64,000 bases of DNA from JAFAXD01 sp051985675 (GTDB lineage Bacteria > Pseudomonadota > Alphaproteobacteria > Rhizobiales > Xanthobacteraceae): the NCBI GenBank assembly GCA_051985675.1, contig JBPYFJ010000020.1, positions 1 through 64,000 of the forward strand. The letters are read 5' to 3'. Of the stretch, positions 15,441-24,211 are shown one piece after another (the stretch's first letter is position 1; each line of letters begins with the position of its first letter). The notes under the pieces are model-generated. The model saw only the letters and a list, made by a program, of their open reading frames with translations, was not told the DNA's origin and searched no databases. Both the position numbers and the translations under genes were made by a program.

Positions 15441-16109
15441 ATGCAGGGCCGGTTCATCAGTTTCGAAGGCGGCGAGGGGGCGGGCAAGTCGACCCAGGCG
15501 GCACTGCTTGCGCAGCGCCTGACGGCGCTCGCTATCCCGGTCGTGCTGACGCGCGAGCCGGGCGGCTCGGCCGGCGCCGAGATCATTCGACACATTCTGC
15601 TCAACGGCGGCGCCAAACCGTTCGGGCCCGATGCCGAAGCCGTGCTGTTCGCGGCGGCGCGGGCCGATCACGTGACCAACACGATCCGGCCGGCGCTCGA
15701 GCGCGGCGATTGGGTGATCTGCGACCGCTTCATCGATTCAACTCGGGTCTATCAGGGCGCCGTCGGACAGGTCGACGCGCGTATCATCAGCGCGCTTGAG
15801 CGCCTCACGGTCGGCGATACCGTCCCGGATCTGACGTTCCTGCTGGATCTGCCGCCGCGCGTGGGGCTCGAGCGCGCAAACGCGCGGCGCGGCGCTGCGG
15901 AGGCCGATCGCTTCGAGCAGGAAGCGCCCGACTTTCACGCAACGCTTCGGCGCGCCTACAAGGCAATCGCTGCTGCAAATCCGGAGCGCTGCGTAACGAT
16001 CGACGCGCGCGGGACGCAGGACGCCGTCGCCGCCGAGGTGTGGACCATCGTACAGGCGCGGCTCAATCCGACCGCCCAGACGCGCGCGCTTTCGGAAGCC
16101 GCCCCGTGA
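15441..16109 (+). CDS. tmk: thymidylate kinase
   Basis: 222 residues, MQGRFISFEGGEGAGKSTQA. The P-loop GGEGAGKST spans residues 10-18. The conserved CDRFIDST (DR-x motif for dTMP) lies about residue 94, and the LID region with arginines follows FLLDLPPRVGLERANAR. It phosphorylates dTMP to dTDP for DNA synthesis. It starts 6 bases after the carboxypeptidase gene and its TGA overlaps the GTG start of holB by four bases, so the two are translationally coupled. Confidence 0.96.
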   Translation: MQGRFISFEGGEGAGKSTQAALLAQRLTALAIPVVLTREPGGSAGAEIIRHILLNGGAKPFGPDAEAVLFAAARADHVTNTIRPALERGDWVICDRFIDSTRVYQGAVGQVDARIISALERLTVGDTVPDLTFLLDLPPRVGLERANARRGAAEADRFEQEAPDFHATLRRAYKAIAAANPERCVTIDARGTQDAVAAEVWTIVQARLNPTAQTRALSEAAP

Positions 16110-17146
16110 GCCCTGCGCGGGCGCGCACCGCCGACGCACCGGACACCCCGCATCCGCGCGAAGCGACTCAGTTGTTCGGCCATGCGGATGCCGAGCAGAA
16201 CTTGCTGCAGGCCTACCGCAGCGGCCGCATGCCGCACGCCTGGTTGATCGGAGGCCCGGAAGGCATCGGCAAGGCAACGCTCGCCTATCGTATGGCGCGC
16301 TTTGTTCTTGCCAATCCCGACCCCCACGCCAAGGCGGTGCAAACCGCCCAATCGCTCGCGGTCGCGACCGACCATCCGGCCGCACGCCGGATGGTCGCGC
16401 AGGCGCACAGCGATTTGCTCACACTCGAGCGAACGGTCGGCGACACCGGGAAGATGCGCACCGAAATCGCCGTCGCCGACGTGCGCCGCACGATCGGCTT
16501 TTTCGGTTCGACCGCGGGGGCAGGAGGCTGGCGCGTCTGCATTGTCGACAGCGTCGATGAGCTCAACCGGTTCGGCACCAATGCGTTGCTGAAGATTCTC
16601 GAAGAGCCTCCGGCGAAGTCGCTGCTGTTGCTCGTCAGCCATGTCCCCGGGCAGGTGCTGCCCACCATTCGCTCGCGCTGCCGGCAGCTGTCGCTGCGTC
16701 CGCTAAGCCCCGACGACGTCGTCACGGCGGCCGCCGCAGCGCTCGGCATCGCCGAGGACGACAACGACCTGCGGCACGCGGCCGCGCTCGCCGACGGCAG
16801 CGTCGCACGCGCGCTCGCGCTCCACGACGGCGCGACGCTCGCGCTCCACGACGGCGTGGCTGCACTGCTGGCCCGGCTGCCGGAGGTCGATCCGCGTGCG
16901 TTGCACGTCATCGGCGACAGTCTGGGCAGGGCGGACGATGAGGCGTTTGACACGTTCCTCGCGGCGATCCGCGAATGGCTGTCGACGCGCCTTGCCTACG
17001 AGAAGGACGCTGCGCGATTGGCCCGCGTCGCAACCGCGTGGGAAATATTCAATCAGGCGGCAGCCGACGTCGCGGTCTACAATCTCGAGCGCAAACCGCT
17101 GGTATTTTCTGCGTTCAACTTGCTGGCAGGGCTCGCGCGCGCTTAG
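16106..17146 (+). CDS. holB: DNA polymerase III subunit delta'
   Basis: 346 residues starting at GTG 16106, chosen for the GTGA overlap with the tmk stop. The AAA+ clamp-loader features are visible: the P-loop-like GGPEGIGKATLA, the sensor region LLLLVSHVPGQVLPTIRSRC with the SRC motif, and ELNRFGTNALLKILEEPP. It is part of the clamp loader that places the beta sliding clamp on DNA. The segment LALHDGATLALHDG around 16805-16855 is a 24-base imperfect tandem duplication, in frame and in a helical region, so probably harmless. Its position between tmk and metG is usual in Hyphomicrobiales. Confidence 0.93.
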   Translation: MSPARARTADAPDTPHPREATQLFGHADAEQNLLQAYRSGRMPHAWLIGGPEGIGKATLAYRMARFVLANPDPHAKAVQTAQSLAVATDHPAARRMVAQAHSDLLTLERTVGDTGKMRTEIAVADVRRTIGFFGSTAGAGGWRVCIVDSVDELNRFGTNALLKILEEPPAKSLLLLVSHVPGQVLPTIRSRCRQLSLRPLSPDDVVTAAAAALGIAEDDNDLRHAAALADGSVARALALHDGATLALHDGVAALLARLPEVDPRALHVIGDSLGRADDEAFDTFLAAIREWLSTRLAYEKDAARLARVATAWEIFNQAAADVAVYNLERKPLVFSAFNLLAGLARA

Positions 17147-17257
17147 TTCAGTCTTGCATATCGGGTGCGCTTGCCGGACGCGCGGGCCGTTGATACCTAT
17201 GCCCGAACAGCCGCTTTCGGCACAATCCACCGGATCAACAACGAGTCATACGGATCA

Positions 17258-18814
17258 ATGGCAAAGAGTGCGTTTTTCATCACGACGGCGATTGCGTATC
17301 CGAACGGCGCGCCGCATATCGGCCACGCCTACGAGGCCATTGCGACCGATGCGATCGCGCGCTTCATGCGGCTCGACGGCTATGACGTATTCTTTCTCAC
17401 TGGCACCGACGAGCACGGCCAGAAGATTCAGCAGACCGCCGCCAAGGAAGGTTTGACTGCGCGGCAACTGGTCGACCGCAACGTGCTGCGTTTCCGCGCC
17501 ATGGTCGAGCGCATGAACTGCTCGAATGACGACTTTATCCGCACGACCGAACCGCGCCACTATCGCGCATCGAGTGCGATCTGGGAACGCATGGCCAAGG
17601 CGGGCGACATTTATCTCGACAAGTATGCCGGCTGGTATTCGGTGCGCGACGAAGCGTTCTACGATGAGAGCGAGACGCGGCTTGACCAGAACGGGCAGCG
17701 GATCGGCCCGCACGGAACGCCGGTCGAATGGGTGGAGGAGGAGAGCTACTTTTTCCGCCTGTCGGCCTATCAGGACAAGCTGCTCGACCTCTACCGGCGG
17801 ATTCCCGACTACGTGCTGCCCAAGGAGCGGCTCAACGAGGTCGAGAGTTTCGTGCGCGGCGGCCTCAAGGACCTGTCGATCTCGCGCACGACCTTCGACT
17901 GGGGCGTTCCGGTGCCGGGCGATCCCAAGCACATCATGTACGTTTGGGTCGACGCGCTGACCAACTACATCACTGCCGTCGGCTATCCCGATGTCGAGAG
18001 CGAGGCGTTCAAGCGCTATTGGCCGGCAGCACTGCACGTAATCGGCAAGGACATCGTGCGCTTTCACGCCGTTTACTGGCCCGCATTCTTGATGTCGGCC
18101 GGCGTGGACGTGCCGCAGCGGATCTTCTCGCATGGGTTTCTGTTCAACCGCGGCGAGAAAATGTCGAAGTCGGTCGGCAACGTGATCGACCCGTTCGCGC
18201 TCGCCGATGCCTATGGAGTCGACCAGCTGCGTTTCTTTCTGCTGCGCGAGGTGCCGTTCGGACAGGACGGAAACTACAGCCACGACGCGATCGTCACGCG
18301 CATCAACGCCGATCTCTCCAACGATCTCGGCAATTTGGCGCAGCGCTCGCTCACCATGATTGCGCGCCAGTTTGACGGCGTGGTGCCGCAACCGGGTGCG
18401 CTGAGCGATGCCGACAATGCGATCCTCGCGCTTGCCGACGGCATGATCGGGAAGGCGCGCGAGGCGATGAAGACGCGGCAGTTGCACCAGGTGCTCAACA
18501 TGGTGTGGGCGGTGATCGCCGAGGCCAATCGCTACTTCGCGGGCGAAGCCCCGTGGGCGCTCGCCAAGACCGACCCCAAACGGCAGGCCACCGTACTCTA
18601 CGTCACGACGGAAGTGCTGCGGCAAGTCGCGATCCTGACCCAACCGGCGATGCCGCACGGCGCCGCGATGTTGCTCGATCAGCTCGGCGTCCCGGAGGGC
18701 GAACGCGCCTTCGACCGGCTCGGCGGGGCGCATCGCATTGCCCCTGGGAGCAAGCTTGCGGCACCCAGTCCGGTGTTCCCGCGCTACGTCGATCCGGACG
18801 CCCCAAAAGGCTGA
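17258..18814 (+). CDS. metG: methionyl-tRNA synthetase
   Basis: 518 residues from the ATG at 17258 (MAKSAFFITTAIAYPNG). Class I motifs: HIGH at 20-23 (APHIGHAY) and KMSKS at 301-305 (GEKMSKSVGN). The methionine-site regions TGTDEHGQKI and YVWVDALTNYI are present, with a C-terminal anticodon-binding helical domain. The length fits the short MetG type without a C-terminal dimerisation (tRNA-binding EMAP-like) extension. It charges tRNA-Met. The frame is open 31 codons further upstream but that part is not conserved-looking. tatD follows after 2 bases. Confidence 0.97.
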   Translation: MAKSAFFITTAIAYPNGAPHIGHAYEAIATDAIARFMRLDGYDVFFLTGTDEHGQKIQQTAAKEGLTARQLVDRNVLRFRAMVERMNCSNDDFIRTTEPRHYRASSAIWERMAKAGDIYLDKYAGWYSVRDEAFYDESETRLDQNGQRIGPHGTPVEWVEEESYFFRLSAYQDKLLDLYRRIPDYVLPKERLNEVESFVRGGLKDLSISRTTFDWGVPVPGDPKHIMYVWVDALTNYITAVGYPDVESEAFKRYWPAALHVIGKDIVRFHAVYWPAFLMSAGVDVPQRIFSHGFLFNRGEKMSKSVGNVIDPFALADAYGVDQLRFFLLREVPFGQDGNYSHDAIVTRINADLSNDLGNLAQRSLTMIARQFDGVVPQPGALSDADNAILALADGMIGKAREAMKTRQLHQVLNMVWAVIAEANRYFAGEAPWALAKTDPKRQATVLYVTTEVLRQVAILTQPAMPHGAAMLLDQLGVPEGERAFDRLGGAHRIAPGSKLAAPSPVFPRYVDPDAPKG

Positions 18815-18816
18815 CC

Positions 18817-19611
18817 ATGCTGGTCGACAGTCATTGCCATCTGGACTTTCCGGACTTTGCCCACGAGCTCGACGCGGTGGTGGCGCGAGCGCGCGACGCC
18901 GGCATTGGCCGCATCGTCACGATCTCGACGCGGGTTCGGCGGCATGACCAGGTGCTCGCCATCGCAGAGCGCTTTGCCGACGTGTTCTGCTCGGTCGGCA
19001 CGCATCCACACCACGCCCAGGAGGAGCTCGACGTTACGGTCGACGATCTCGTCGCGCGCACGCGCCATCCACGCGTGGTCGCGGTCGGGGAGGCCGGTCT
19101 CGATTACCACTACCACTTCAGTCCGGTCGACGCGCAGGAGCAGGGCTTTCGCCGCCACATCGCGGCTGCGCGCGCGACCGGACTTCCGCTCGTGATCCAT
19201 TCCCGGGATGCCGATGACGACATGGCGCGCATCCTGGAAGAGGAAACCCGCAAAGGCGCATTCCCCGCGGTGCTGCACTGCTTCACCGGCGGACGCGGTC
19301 TTGCGCAGCGCGCGATCGCGCTCGGCCTTTCGATTTCCTTCACAGGCATATTGACCTTTAAGAAGTCCGAGGAACTGCGTGAGATCGCAGCCGAACTTCC
19401 GGCCGACCGGATCCTGGTTGAGACCGACGCACCGTATCTTGCACCCGGAAAGTTCAGAGGAAAGCGCAACGAACCTTCGTATGTTATTGAAACAGCCAAG
19501 GTTTTATCCGATGCACGTGGCGTACCATTCGACCAGATCGAACGCCAGACAACCGACAACTTCTTTCGCCTGTTTGCCAAGGTGCCGCGCCCGCAGAGAA
19601 GCGCCGCGTGA
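18817..19611 (+). CDS. tatD: TatD family metal-dependent hydrolase (DNase)
   Basis: 264 residues, MLVDSHCHLDFPDF. The metal-binding HxH (H6, H8), GEAGLDYHY, VIHSRDADDD, LHCFTG and ETDAPYLAP blocks are all present in order, giving the complete TatD TIM-barrel active site. Family members are 3'-5' exonucleases for DNA repair and quality control. The gene begins 2 bases after metG and ends in a GTGA overlap with the metallo-hydrolase gene, so metG-tatD-hydrolase is one operon. Confidence 0.93.
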   Translation: MLVDSHCHLDFPDFAHELDAVVARARDAGIGRIVTISTRVRRHDQVLAIAERFADVFCSVGTHPHHAQEELDVTVDDLVARTRHPRVVAVGEAGLDYHYHFSPVDAQEQGFRRHIAAARATGLPLVIHSRDADDDMARILEEETRKGAFPAVLHCFTGGRGLAQRAIALGLSISFTGILTFKKSEELREIAAELPADRILVETDAPYLAPGKFRGKRNEPSYVIETAKVLSDARGVPFDQIERQTTDNFFRLFAKVPRPQRSAA

Positions 19612-20408
19612 CGCTCACCGCAACCATCCTGGGCTGCGGCTCCTCGGCCGGAGTGCCGCGTCCTGCGCTCGGCTGGGGCGCGTGCGATCCCTTAAATCCG
19701 CGCAACCGGCGCCGGCGTTGCTCACTCCTCCTCGAGCGAACCAGCCACGACGGCGGCTGCACCCGTGTGCTCATCGACACGTCGCCCGATCTGCGCGAGC
19801 AATTGCTCGACGCCAATGTCGATTGGCTCGACGGCATCTTTTTCACCCACGAGCACGCCGACCACACCCACGGGATTGACGATCTGCGCTCGCTTTACAT
19901 TCATCGCCGGCGGCGGCTCGATCTCTACCTTGACGAGGCCGCGGCACGCGTCGTCCTTCATCGGTTCGGCTATTGCTTCGTGACGCCGCCCGGCAGCGAA
20001 TATCCGCCGATCGCGAACGAGCACCGGATCGCGCCCGACAAGCCGATCACGGTCCAAGGGGCAGGGGGCGAGATCGTGGTCCTCCCGTTCGTGCAGGACC
20101 ACGGCGACGTTCCGTCGCTCGGATTTCGGTTCGATGGTCTCGCTTATTCCAGCGACCTCGTCGGCCTACCCGACGCGAGCCTGCCGGCACTGGCGGACCT
20201 CGACATCTGGATCGTGGACGCGCTGCGCTACCGGCCGCACCCAAGCCACTTCAGCGTCGATGACGCGCTGCGCTGGATCGAGCGCATCGACCCGCAACGG
20301 GCGGTGCTGACCAATCTGCATGCCGATCTCGACTACGCGACCCTGAAGGCGAGCCTGCCGGGGAATGTCGAACCGGCCTATGACGGCATGCGAATTGAGA
20401 TCGGCTGA
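19608..20408 (+). CDS. MBL-fold metallo-hydrolase (PhnP/YcbX-adjacent type)
   Basis: 266 residues starting at GTG 19608, which overlaps the tatD stop (GTGA). The metallo-beta-lactamase signature HEHADH occupies residues 81-86 with the preceding DTSPDLREQLL, and VQDHGDVPSLGFR and SSDLVGLPD supply later metal ligands. The sequence LGCGSSAGVPRP at the N-terminus is the pattern seen in PhnP-like cyclic phosphodiesterases and RNase Z relatives. The exact substrate is unknown; no phn genes are nearby. The tatD-hydrolase pairing is common in Hyphomicrobiales. Confidence 0.88.
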   Translation: MTLTATILGCGSSAGVPRPALGWGACDPLNPRNRRRRCSLLLERTSHDGGCTRVLIDTSPDLREQLLDANVDWLDGIFFTHEHADHTHGIDDLRSLYIHRRRRLDLYLDEAAARVVLHRFGYCFVTPPGSEYPPIANEHRIAPDKPITVQGAGGEIVVLPFVQDHGDVPSLGFRFDGLAYSSDLVGLPDASLPALADLDIWIVDALRYRPHPSHFSVDDALRWIERIDPQRAVLTNLHADLDYATLKASLPGNVEPAYDGMRIEIG

Positions 20409-20843
20409 CGCCGTCGCGAGCGCTTGGAAAGGCCCATTTCATCGACGTTAGTTGAAAATGTTCCATAATATGTCTTATGCGAATGGAGCCATTATTCGAC
20501 TGCCGAGCCCTCGAGCGGCACGGACCCGGCGGATCGCGGCTCCGTGGTCATGAGCCCTGGGCTCGCCGCTGCGTGACGCCCCGGGACGACGGCGGGTCGT
20601 TCTGGGCGCTTCCGGTCACCCGCATGACATGCGCGGTCGCGAGGAACAGCCCCCCGATGGAGCGCGTTGGCTCTCTGCCCTGCCAAAATGGGGCGCGGCG
20701 CTCCTGCAAGCGGCGCGGACGCTCCATGCGAGGCACGGCCCTTCCCGGCGCCGCCAACGGCGCTTAACTGACCGTGGATCGCTTAACCGCGCCGTTTCGC
20801 GCCGGCCGTTGCCAAAAATCCAACCAACCCTCGAGGTGAGCCC
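20409..20843. other. intergenic region upstream of dps
   Basis: 435 bases without a supportable gene; open frames here lack ribosome binding sites and protein-like content. Visible signals: an inverted repeat cataa-N6-ttatg at 20464-20479 just after the hydrolase gene, and a candidate general-stress promoter at 20643-20668. A dps leader of about 170 bases would follow from that promoter. Confidence 0.5.
20643..20668 (+). promoter_or_regulatory. candidate EcfG (general stress) promoter for dps
   Basis: ggaac at 20643-20647, a 17-base spacer, then cgtt at 20665-20668. This matches the GGAAC-N16/17-CGTT consensus used by alphaproteobacterial EcfG sigma factors. dps is a typical member of that regulon. 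The distance to the dps start (about 175 bases) is long, which lowers confidence. Confidence 0.45.
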
Positions 20844-21377
20844 GTGAGCAAGGTCAAAACATTGGAAACCCGCAGTACCCGCAATCTCGATACGCCGACC
20901 GATCTGTCGTCGGAGGGCGTCAAGGCCATTTCGGCCGCGTTGAACGTGGTGCTCGCCGACAGCTTCGCGCTTTACCTCAAGACCAAGAATTTCCACTGGC
21001 ATGTGAGCGGCCCGCATTTCCGCGATTACCACCTGCTGCTGGATGATCAGGGCGACCAGATTTTCGGCACCACGGATGAGATCGCAGAGCGCGTGCGCAA
21101 GATCGGGGGTCGGACCATCCGTTCCATCGGCCACATCGCCAAGCTCCAGCGGATTCGCGATAACGACGCCGATTTCGTCGATCCCGAGGATATGCTGCAG
21201 GAGTTGATGCGCGACAACAAAGCCGTCGTGCATTCGATGCGCCAAGCGCACGAGGTTGCGGACAAGCACGGCGACGTCGCCACCGCAAGCATCCTGGAAA
21301 ACTTCATTGACGCCACCGAAAAGCGCGTGTGGTTCCTGTTCGAGGCGAGCCGCGCTGCCGACGAAACTGGTCACTGA
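20844..21377 (+). CDS. dps: Dps family DNA-binding ferritin-like protein
   Basis: 177 residues, start GTG 20844 with gaggtg upstream. The intersubunit ferroxidase ligands are all present and fall on the same numbers as in E. coli Dps: His51, His63, Asp67, Asp78 and Glu82 (KTKNFHWHVSG, DYHLLLDDQ, DEIAERVRKIGG). The Lys/Arg-containing N-terminal tail could bind DNA. Dps dodecamers store iron, detoxify peroxide and compact DNA in stationary phase or stress. A candidate EcfG promoter lies upstream and a strong hairpin downstream, so it is probably monocistronic. Confidence 0.95.
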   Translation: MSKVKTLETRSTRNLDTPTDLSSEGVKAISAALNVVLADSFALYLKTKNFHWHVSGPHFRDYHLLLDDQGDQIFGTTDEIAERVRKIGGRTIRSIGHIAKLQRIRDNDADFVDPEDMLQELMRDNKAVVHSMRQAHEVADKHGDVATASILENFIDATEKRVWFLFEASRAADETGH

Positions 21378-21397
21378 CCCTGCTCTCTCGATTTATC

Positions 21398-21430
21398 CAC
21401 GCCCGTCGCGGCTTCGTCGCGACGGGCGTG
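21398..21430 (+). terminator. hairpin terminator after dps
   Basis: A perfect 13-bp GC-rich stem (cacgcccgtcgcg, 21398-21410, with 21418-21430) and a 7-base loop, 21 bases after the dps stop. It is followed by ggcgtttg, only weakly T-rich, so the hairpin is strong but the tail is poor. Confidence 0.75.
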
Positions 21431-21490
21431 GGCGTTTGCTAAGGTGATTTCAAAGCAAAACAACCGTCGGTCGGAAGCGGGACAAAAGGC

Positions 21491-22327
21491 ATGAAACCGT
21501 CGCGGGATATTTCCGGACTCCTCGAGATCATGGCGGCGCTACGGACGCCGCCGACCGGCTGCCCCTGGGATCTCGAGCAGAATTTCGCGACCATCGCCCC
21601 CTACACGATCGAGGAAGCCTACGAGGTTGCGGACGCGATTGCGCGCGGCGACCTCGCCGATCTGCGCGACGAACTGGGCGACCTGCTGCTGCAGGTCGTA
21701 TTCCACGCCCGCATGGCGCAGGAGCAAGGCGCGTTCGCGTTCGGCGATGTGGTCGAAGCCATTACCGAAAAGATGCTGCGCCGGCACCCGCATGTGTTCG
21801 GCGACGAAGACGCGCGGCGGCCAGAGGCCGTGAAGGGACTGTGGGAGCGGATCAAGGCAGAAGAAAAGGCCAGCAAGGCGTTGCAGAAAGGCACCGCCGC
21901 TCCGGACGGTGCGCTCGCCGGTGTACCGGCTGCCCTGCCCGCCATGATCCGGGCCCAGAAGCTTCAGTCTAAGGCCGGCCAGGTCGGCTTCGACTGGAAC
22001 GACCCGCAGGCGGTGCTTGCGAAGATACGCGAGGAGACCGCAGAGATCGCGAGCGCGCTTGCGCGCGGGGACCACAACGCCGCCGGACAGGAGGTCGGGG
22101 ACCTGCTGTTCGCCGCCGTCAATCTCGCCCGTCACCTCGACCAGGACGCCGAGGGCTTGCTGCGCAGCACCAACCAGAAATTCGAACGCCGGTTCGGCGC
22201 AATTGAAGCCGCATTGGCGCGGCAAGGCCGTACCCCGACGCAGGCCTCGCTTAAGGAAATGGACGCGCTGTGGGACGCCGCCAAGCGCGACGAAGCGGCC
22301 ACGCCCCCCGAACACCCGACCCGCTAG
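21491..22327 (+). CDS. mazG: nucleoside triphosphate pyrophosphohydrolase MazG
   Basis: 278 residues, ATG 21491 behind aaaagg. It has two MazG domains. The first shows CPWDLEQNFATIAPYTIEEAYEV (split into two motifs, CPWDLEQ and EEAYEVADAI) and LRDELGDLLLQVVFHARMA. The second shows VGFDWNDP, REETAEI and EVGDLLFAAVNLAR. The E-x-x-E/ExxD metal ligands are present in both. MazG hydrolyses (d)NTPs to monophosphates and cleans the pool of abnormal nucleotides. Full length (about 260-280) matches the family. It follows dps and is convergent with hflX. Confidence 0.94.
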   Translation: MKPSRDISGLLEIMAALRTPPTGCPWDLEQNFATIAPYTIEEAYEVADAIARGDLADLRDELGDLLLQVVFHARMAQEQGAFAFGDVVEAITEKMLRRHPHVFGDEDARRPEAVKGLWERIKAEEKASKALQKGTAAPDGALAGVPAALPAMIRAQKLQSKAGQVGFDWNDPQAVLAKIREETAEIASALARGDHNAAGQEVGDLLFAAVNLARHLDQDAEGLLRSTNQKFERRFGAIEAALARQGRTPTQASLKEMDALWDAAKRDEAATPPEHPTR

Positions 22328-22356
22328 CGATGAGGGATTGCGAAGATTTTGCTTGT

Positions 22357-22490
22357 GGCCATCCTTCGAGACGCCCTCGCTTCGCTCGGGCTCCTCAGGA
22401 TGAGGCCTACGATGGTGGGCCGACCGCCGTGCAACACACTCCGTCCTCGTCCGGAGGAGCGCCCGCAGGGCGCGTCTCGAAGGACGGCCA
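22357..22490. repeat. inverted pair of rhizobial-type palindromic repeats
   Basis: One element at 22357-22407 runs ggccatccttcgagacgc ... ctcctcaggatgaggcc. A second at about 22441-22490 is its diverged reverse complement (cgtcctcgtccggaggagcg ... cgaaggacggcc). Each can fold into a hairpin by itself and the two can pair with each other. They fill the gap between the convergent mazG and hflX genes. The sequence type (ccttcgagacgc ... tcctcaggatgagg) is a frequent intergenic repeat in Bradyrhizobium-like genomes (recalled). Confidence 0.75.
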
Positions 22491-22501
22491 CGCACGCCCT
22501 C

Positions 22502-23902
22502 TCAGGACACGCGTCGACGTCCGGCGCCGCGGCCATCGGTAGCGGCCCTCACCCGGCCCTGGAACTTGGCGAGCAGCAATTGGGCGTTCGCCGGATGCAC
22601 CCGGACCGTCATCGTGACCCGGCCGTCCTCGGCGACCGTCTTCGCCAGGACCTCCGCATTGCGATAGAGCCAGCTCATCCCGGCGCCGTCCGCACCGTCG
22701 ATCGTCACCTCGTAGCTGGCACGCGCGCCGGCGAGCTGCCCTTCGATCAGGGTTTTGAGCGCTTCGAGCCCCTCCCCGGTCACCGCTGATACGAGAACCG
22801 CGGGCGTTTGGTTGCGCGCGACCAGATTGGCAACGCGTTCGCGCGCCTCCTCGCTCAATCGATCGATCTTGTTCCAGACCTCCACCAGCCGCCGGTCCGA
22901 CCGGTCGATGCCGAGTTCATCGAGTACTTTCGCGACGTCGCGCGATTGCGCGTCCGTATCGTTGTGCGACACGTCGCGCACATGCAGAATCAGATCTGCC
23001 TCGATGACTTCCTCGAGCGTTGCCCGAAACGCGGCAATCAACGTCGTCGGCAGGTCCGATATGAACCCGACGGTGTCGGACAGAATAACGCGCTCGCCGT
23101 GCGGCAGGTCGACGGCCCGCAGCGTCGGGTCGAGCGTTGCAAACAGCATATCGGCCGACAAAACACGCGATGCCGCCAGGTGATTGAACAAGGTCGACTT
23201 GCCGGCGTTGGTGTAGCCGACCAGCGCGACGATCGGATAAGGCACGCGCTTGCGGCTTTCGCGGTGCAGATGGCGCGTGCGCTTGACGCCCTCGAGCTCC
23301 TGTTTGATCCGCGCAATGCGTTCCGCGATGATGCGGCGGTCGGCTTCGATCTGGGTTTCACCGGGTCCACCCAGAAATCCGAAACCGCCGCGCTGGCGTT
23401 CGAGATGGGTCCACGAACGCACCAGGCGGCCGCGCTGATAGGTCAGATGGGCGAGTTCGACCTGCAGCGCTCCTTCGCGGGTGCGGGCGCGCCGTCCGAA
23501 GATCTCCAGGATGAGGCCGGTGCGATCGAGCACCTTGGCATGCCAGGCCTTTTCCAGGTTGCGCTGCTGCACCGGGGAGAGCGCGCAATCCATCACCACG
23601 AGCCCGGCCTCAAGGCTCTTCACGACGCCGGCGAACTCGTCGACCTTGCCCTTTCCGATGAAGGTCGCCGGGTTGATCTCGCCGAGCGGCACAATCCCCG
23701 CCTCGACGACCTCGAGCTCGATCGCCCGCGCGAGACCAACCGCCTCATCGAGCCGGGCTGTCGCCGGGCGATCCGACACGGGGCTTCGCGCACGCCCGCC
23801 CCCGCGCCGGTCGCGCGGGTAAGGGCCGATCACGATCGCGCGCCCTGCCCCCGACCCGGCCGGGGTTACAGCGTCGCGCGCATCACGTCGTCGCAGCTCC
23901 AA
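22502..23902 (-). CDS. hflX: GTPase HflX
   Basis: 466 residues. The N-terminal HflX domain includes NPATFIGKGKVDEF and CALSPVQQRNLE, followed by a coiled linker with GGFGFLGGPGETQIE. The G domain has G1 GYTNAGKST (229-237), G3 DTVGF and G4 NKID. HflX is a ribosome-associated GTPase that splits or rescues stalled 70S ribosomes under stress. The start is TTG 23902, immediately after the hfq stop; a GTG about 25 codons in is the alternative. Its position right after hfq is the standard hfq-hflX operon. Confidence 0.95.
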   Translation of the reverse strand: MELRRRDARDAVTPAGSGAGRAIVIGPYPRDRRGGGRARSPVSDRPATARLDEAVGLARAIELEVVEAGIVPLGEINPATFIGKGKVDEFAGVVKSLEAGLVVMDCALSPVQQRNLEKAWHAKVLDRTGLILEIFGRRARTREGALQVELAHLTYQRGRLVRSWTHLERQRGGFGFLGGPGETQIEADRRIIAERIARIKQELEGVKRTRHLHRESRKRVPYPIVALVGYTNAGKSTLFNHLAASRVLSADMLFATLDPTLRAVDLPHGERVILSDTVGFISDLPTTLIAAFRATLEEVIEADLILHVRDVSHNDTDAQSRDVAKVLDELGIDRSDRRLVEVWNKIDRLSEEARERVANLVARNQTPAVLVSAVTGEGLEALKTLIEGQLAGARASYEVTIDGADGAGMSWLYRNAEVLAKTVAEDGRVTMTVRVHPANAQLLLAKFQGRVRAATDGRGAGRRRVS

Positions 23903-24163
23903 TCAGGTCTTTTCCTCGACCGGAACGTCCTCAGCAGAATCGAACAGCTGAATGGGATGGCCCGGCATGATGGTTGAGATGGCGTGTTTGTAGACGAGTT
24001 GAGAATGTCCGTCGCGTCTTAACAAAACACAGAAGTTATCGAACCAGGTTACGACGCCTTGTAACTTGACCCCGTTAACGAGAAAAATCGTCAGTGGGGT
24101 CTTGTTCTTGCGGACATTGTTGAGAAACGTGTCTTGTAGGTTTTGAGCGCGGTCGGCTGCCAT
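23903..24163 (-). CDS. hfq: RNA chaperone Hfq
   Basis: 86 residues from ATG 24163 (MAADRAQNLQDTFLNNVRK), the usual alphaproteobacterial start; in-frame ATG 24178 is possible. Sm1 motif: TPLTIFLVNGVKLQGVVTWFDNF in two pieces, with the distal-face residues. Sm2 motif: YKHAISTIMP. A short acidic tail follows. Hfq is a hexamer that pairs sRNAs with mRNAs and controls nitrogen and stress genes in rhizobia. The stop abuts hflX with no gap. The leader 24212-24251 is unusually rich in A-R-N triplets, the type Hfq's distal face binds. Confidence 0.97.
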   Translation of the reverse strand: MAADRAQNLQDTFLNNVRKNKTPLTIFLVNGVKLQGVVTWFDNFCVLLRRDGHSQLVYKHAISTIMPGHPIQLFDSAEDVPVEEKT

Positions 24164-24211
24164 GGCCGTTGTTTCCATTTTTTTCTCGCGTTTCCATCCC
24201 ACCCCGCGAGT

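Noticed and set aside
17255..18733. 492-codon minus-strand open frame
   Set aside because: Antisense to metG, whose HIGH and KMSKS motifs prove the plus strand is coding.
20477..20767. 96-codon plus-strand frame upstream of dps
   Set aside because: Cys/Arg-rich, no ribosome binding site, and it covers the candidate dps promoter.
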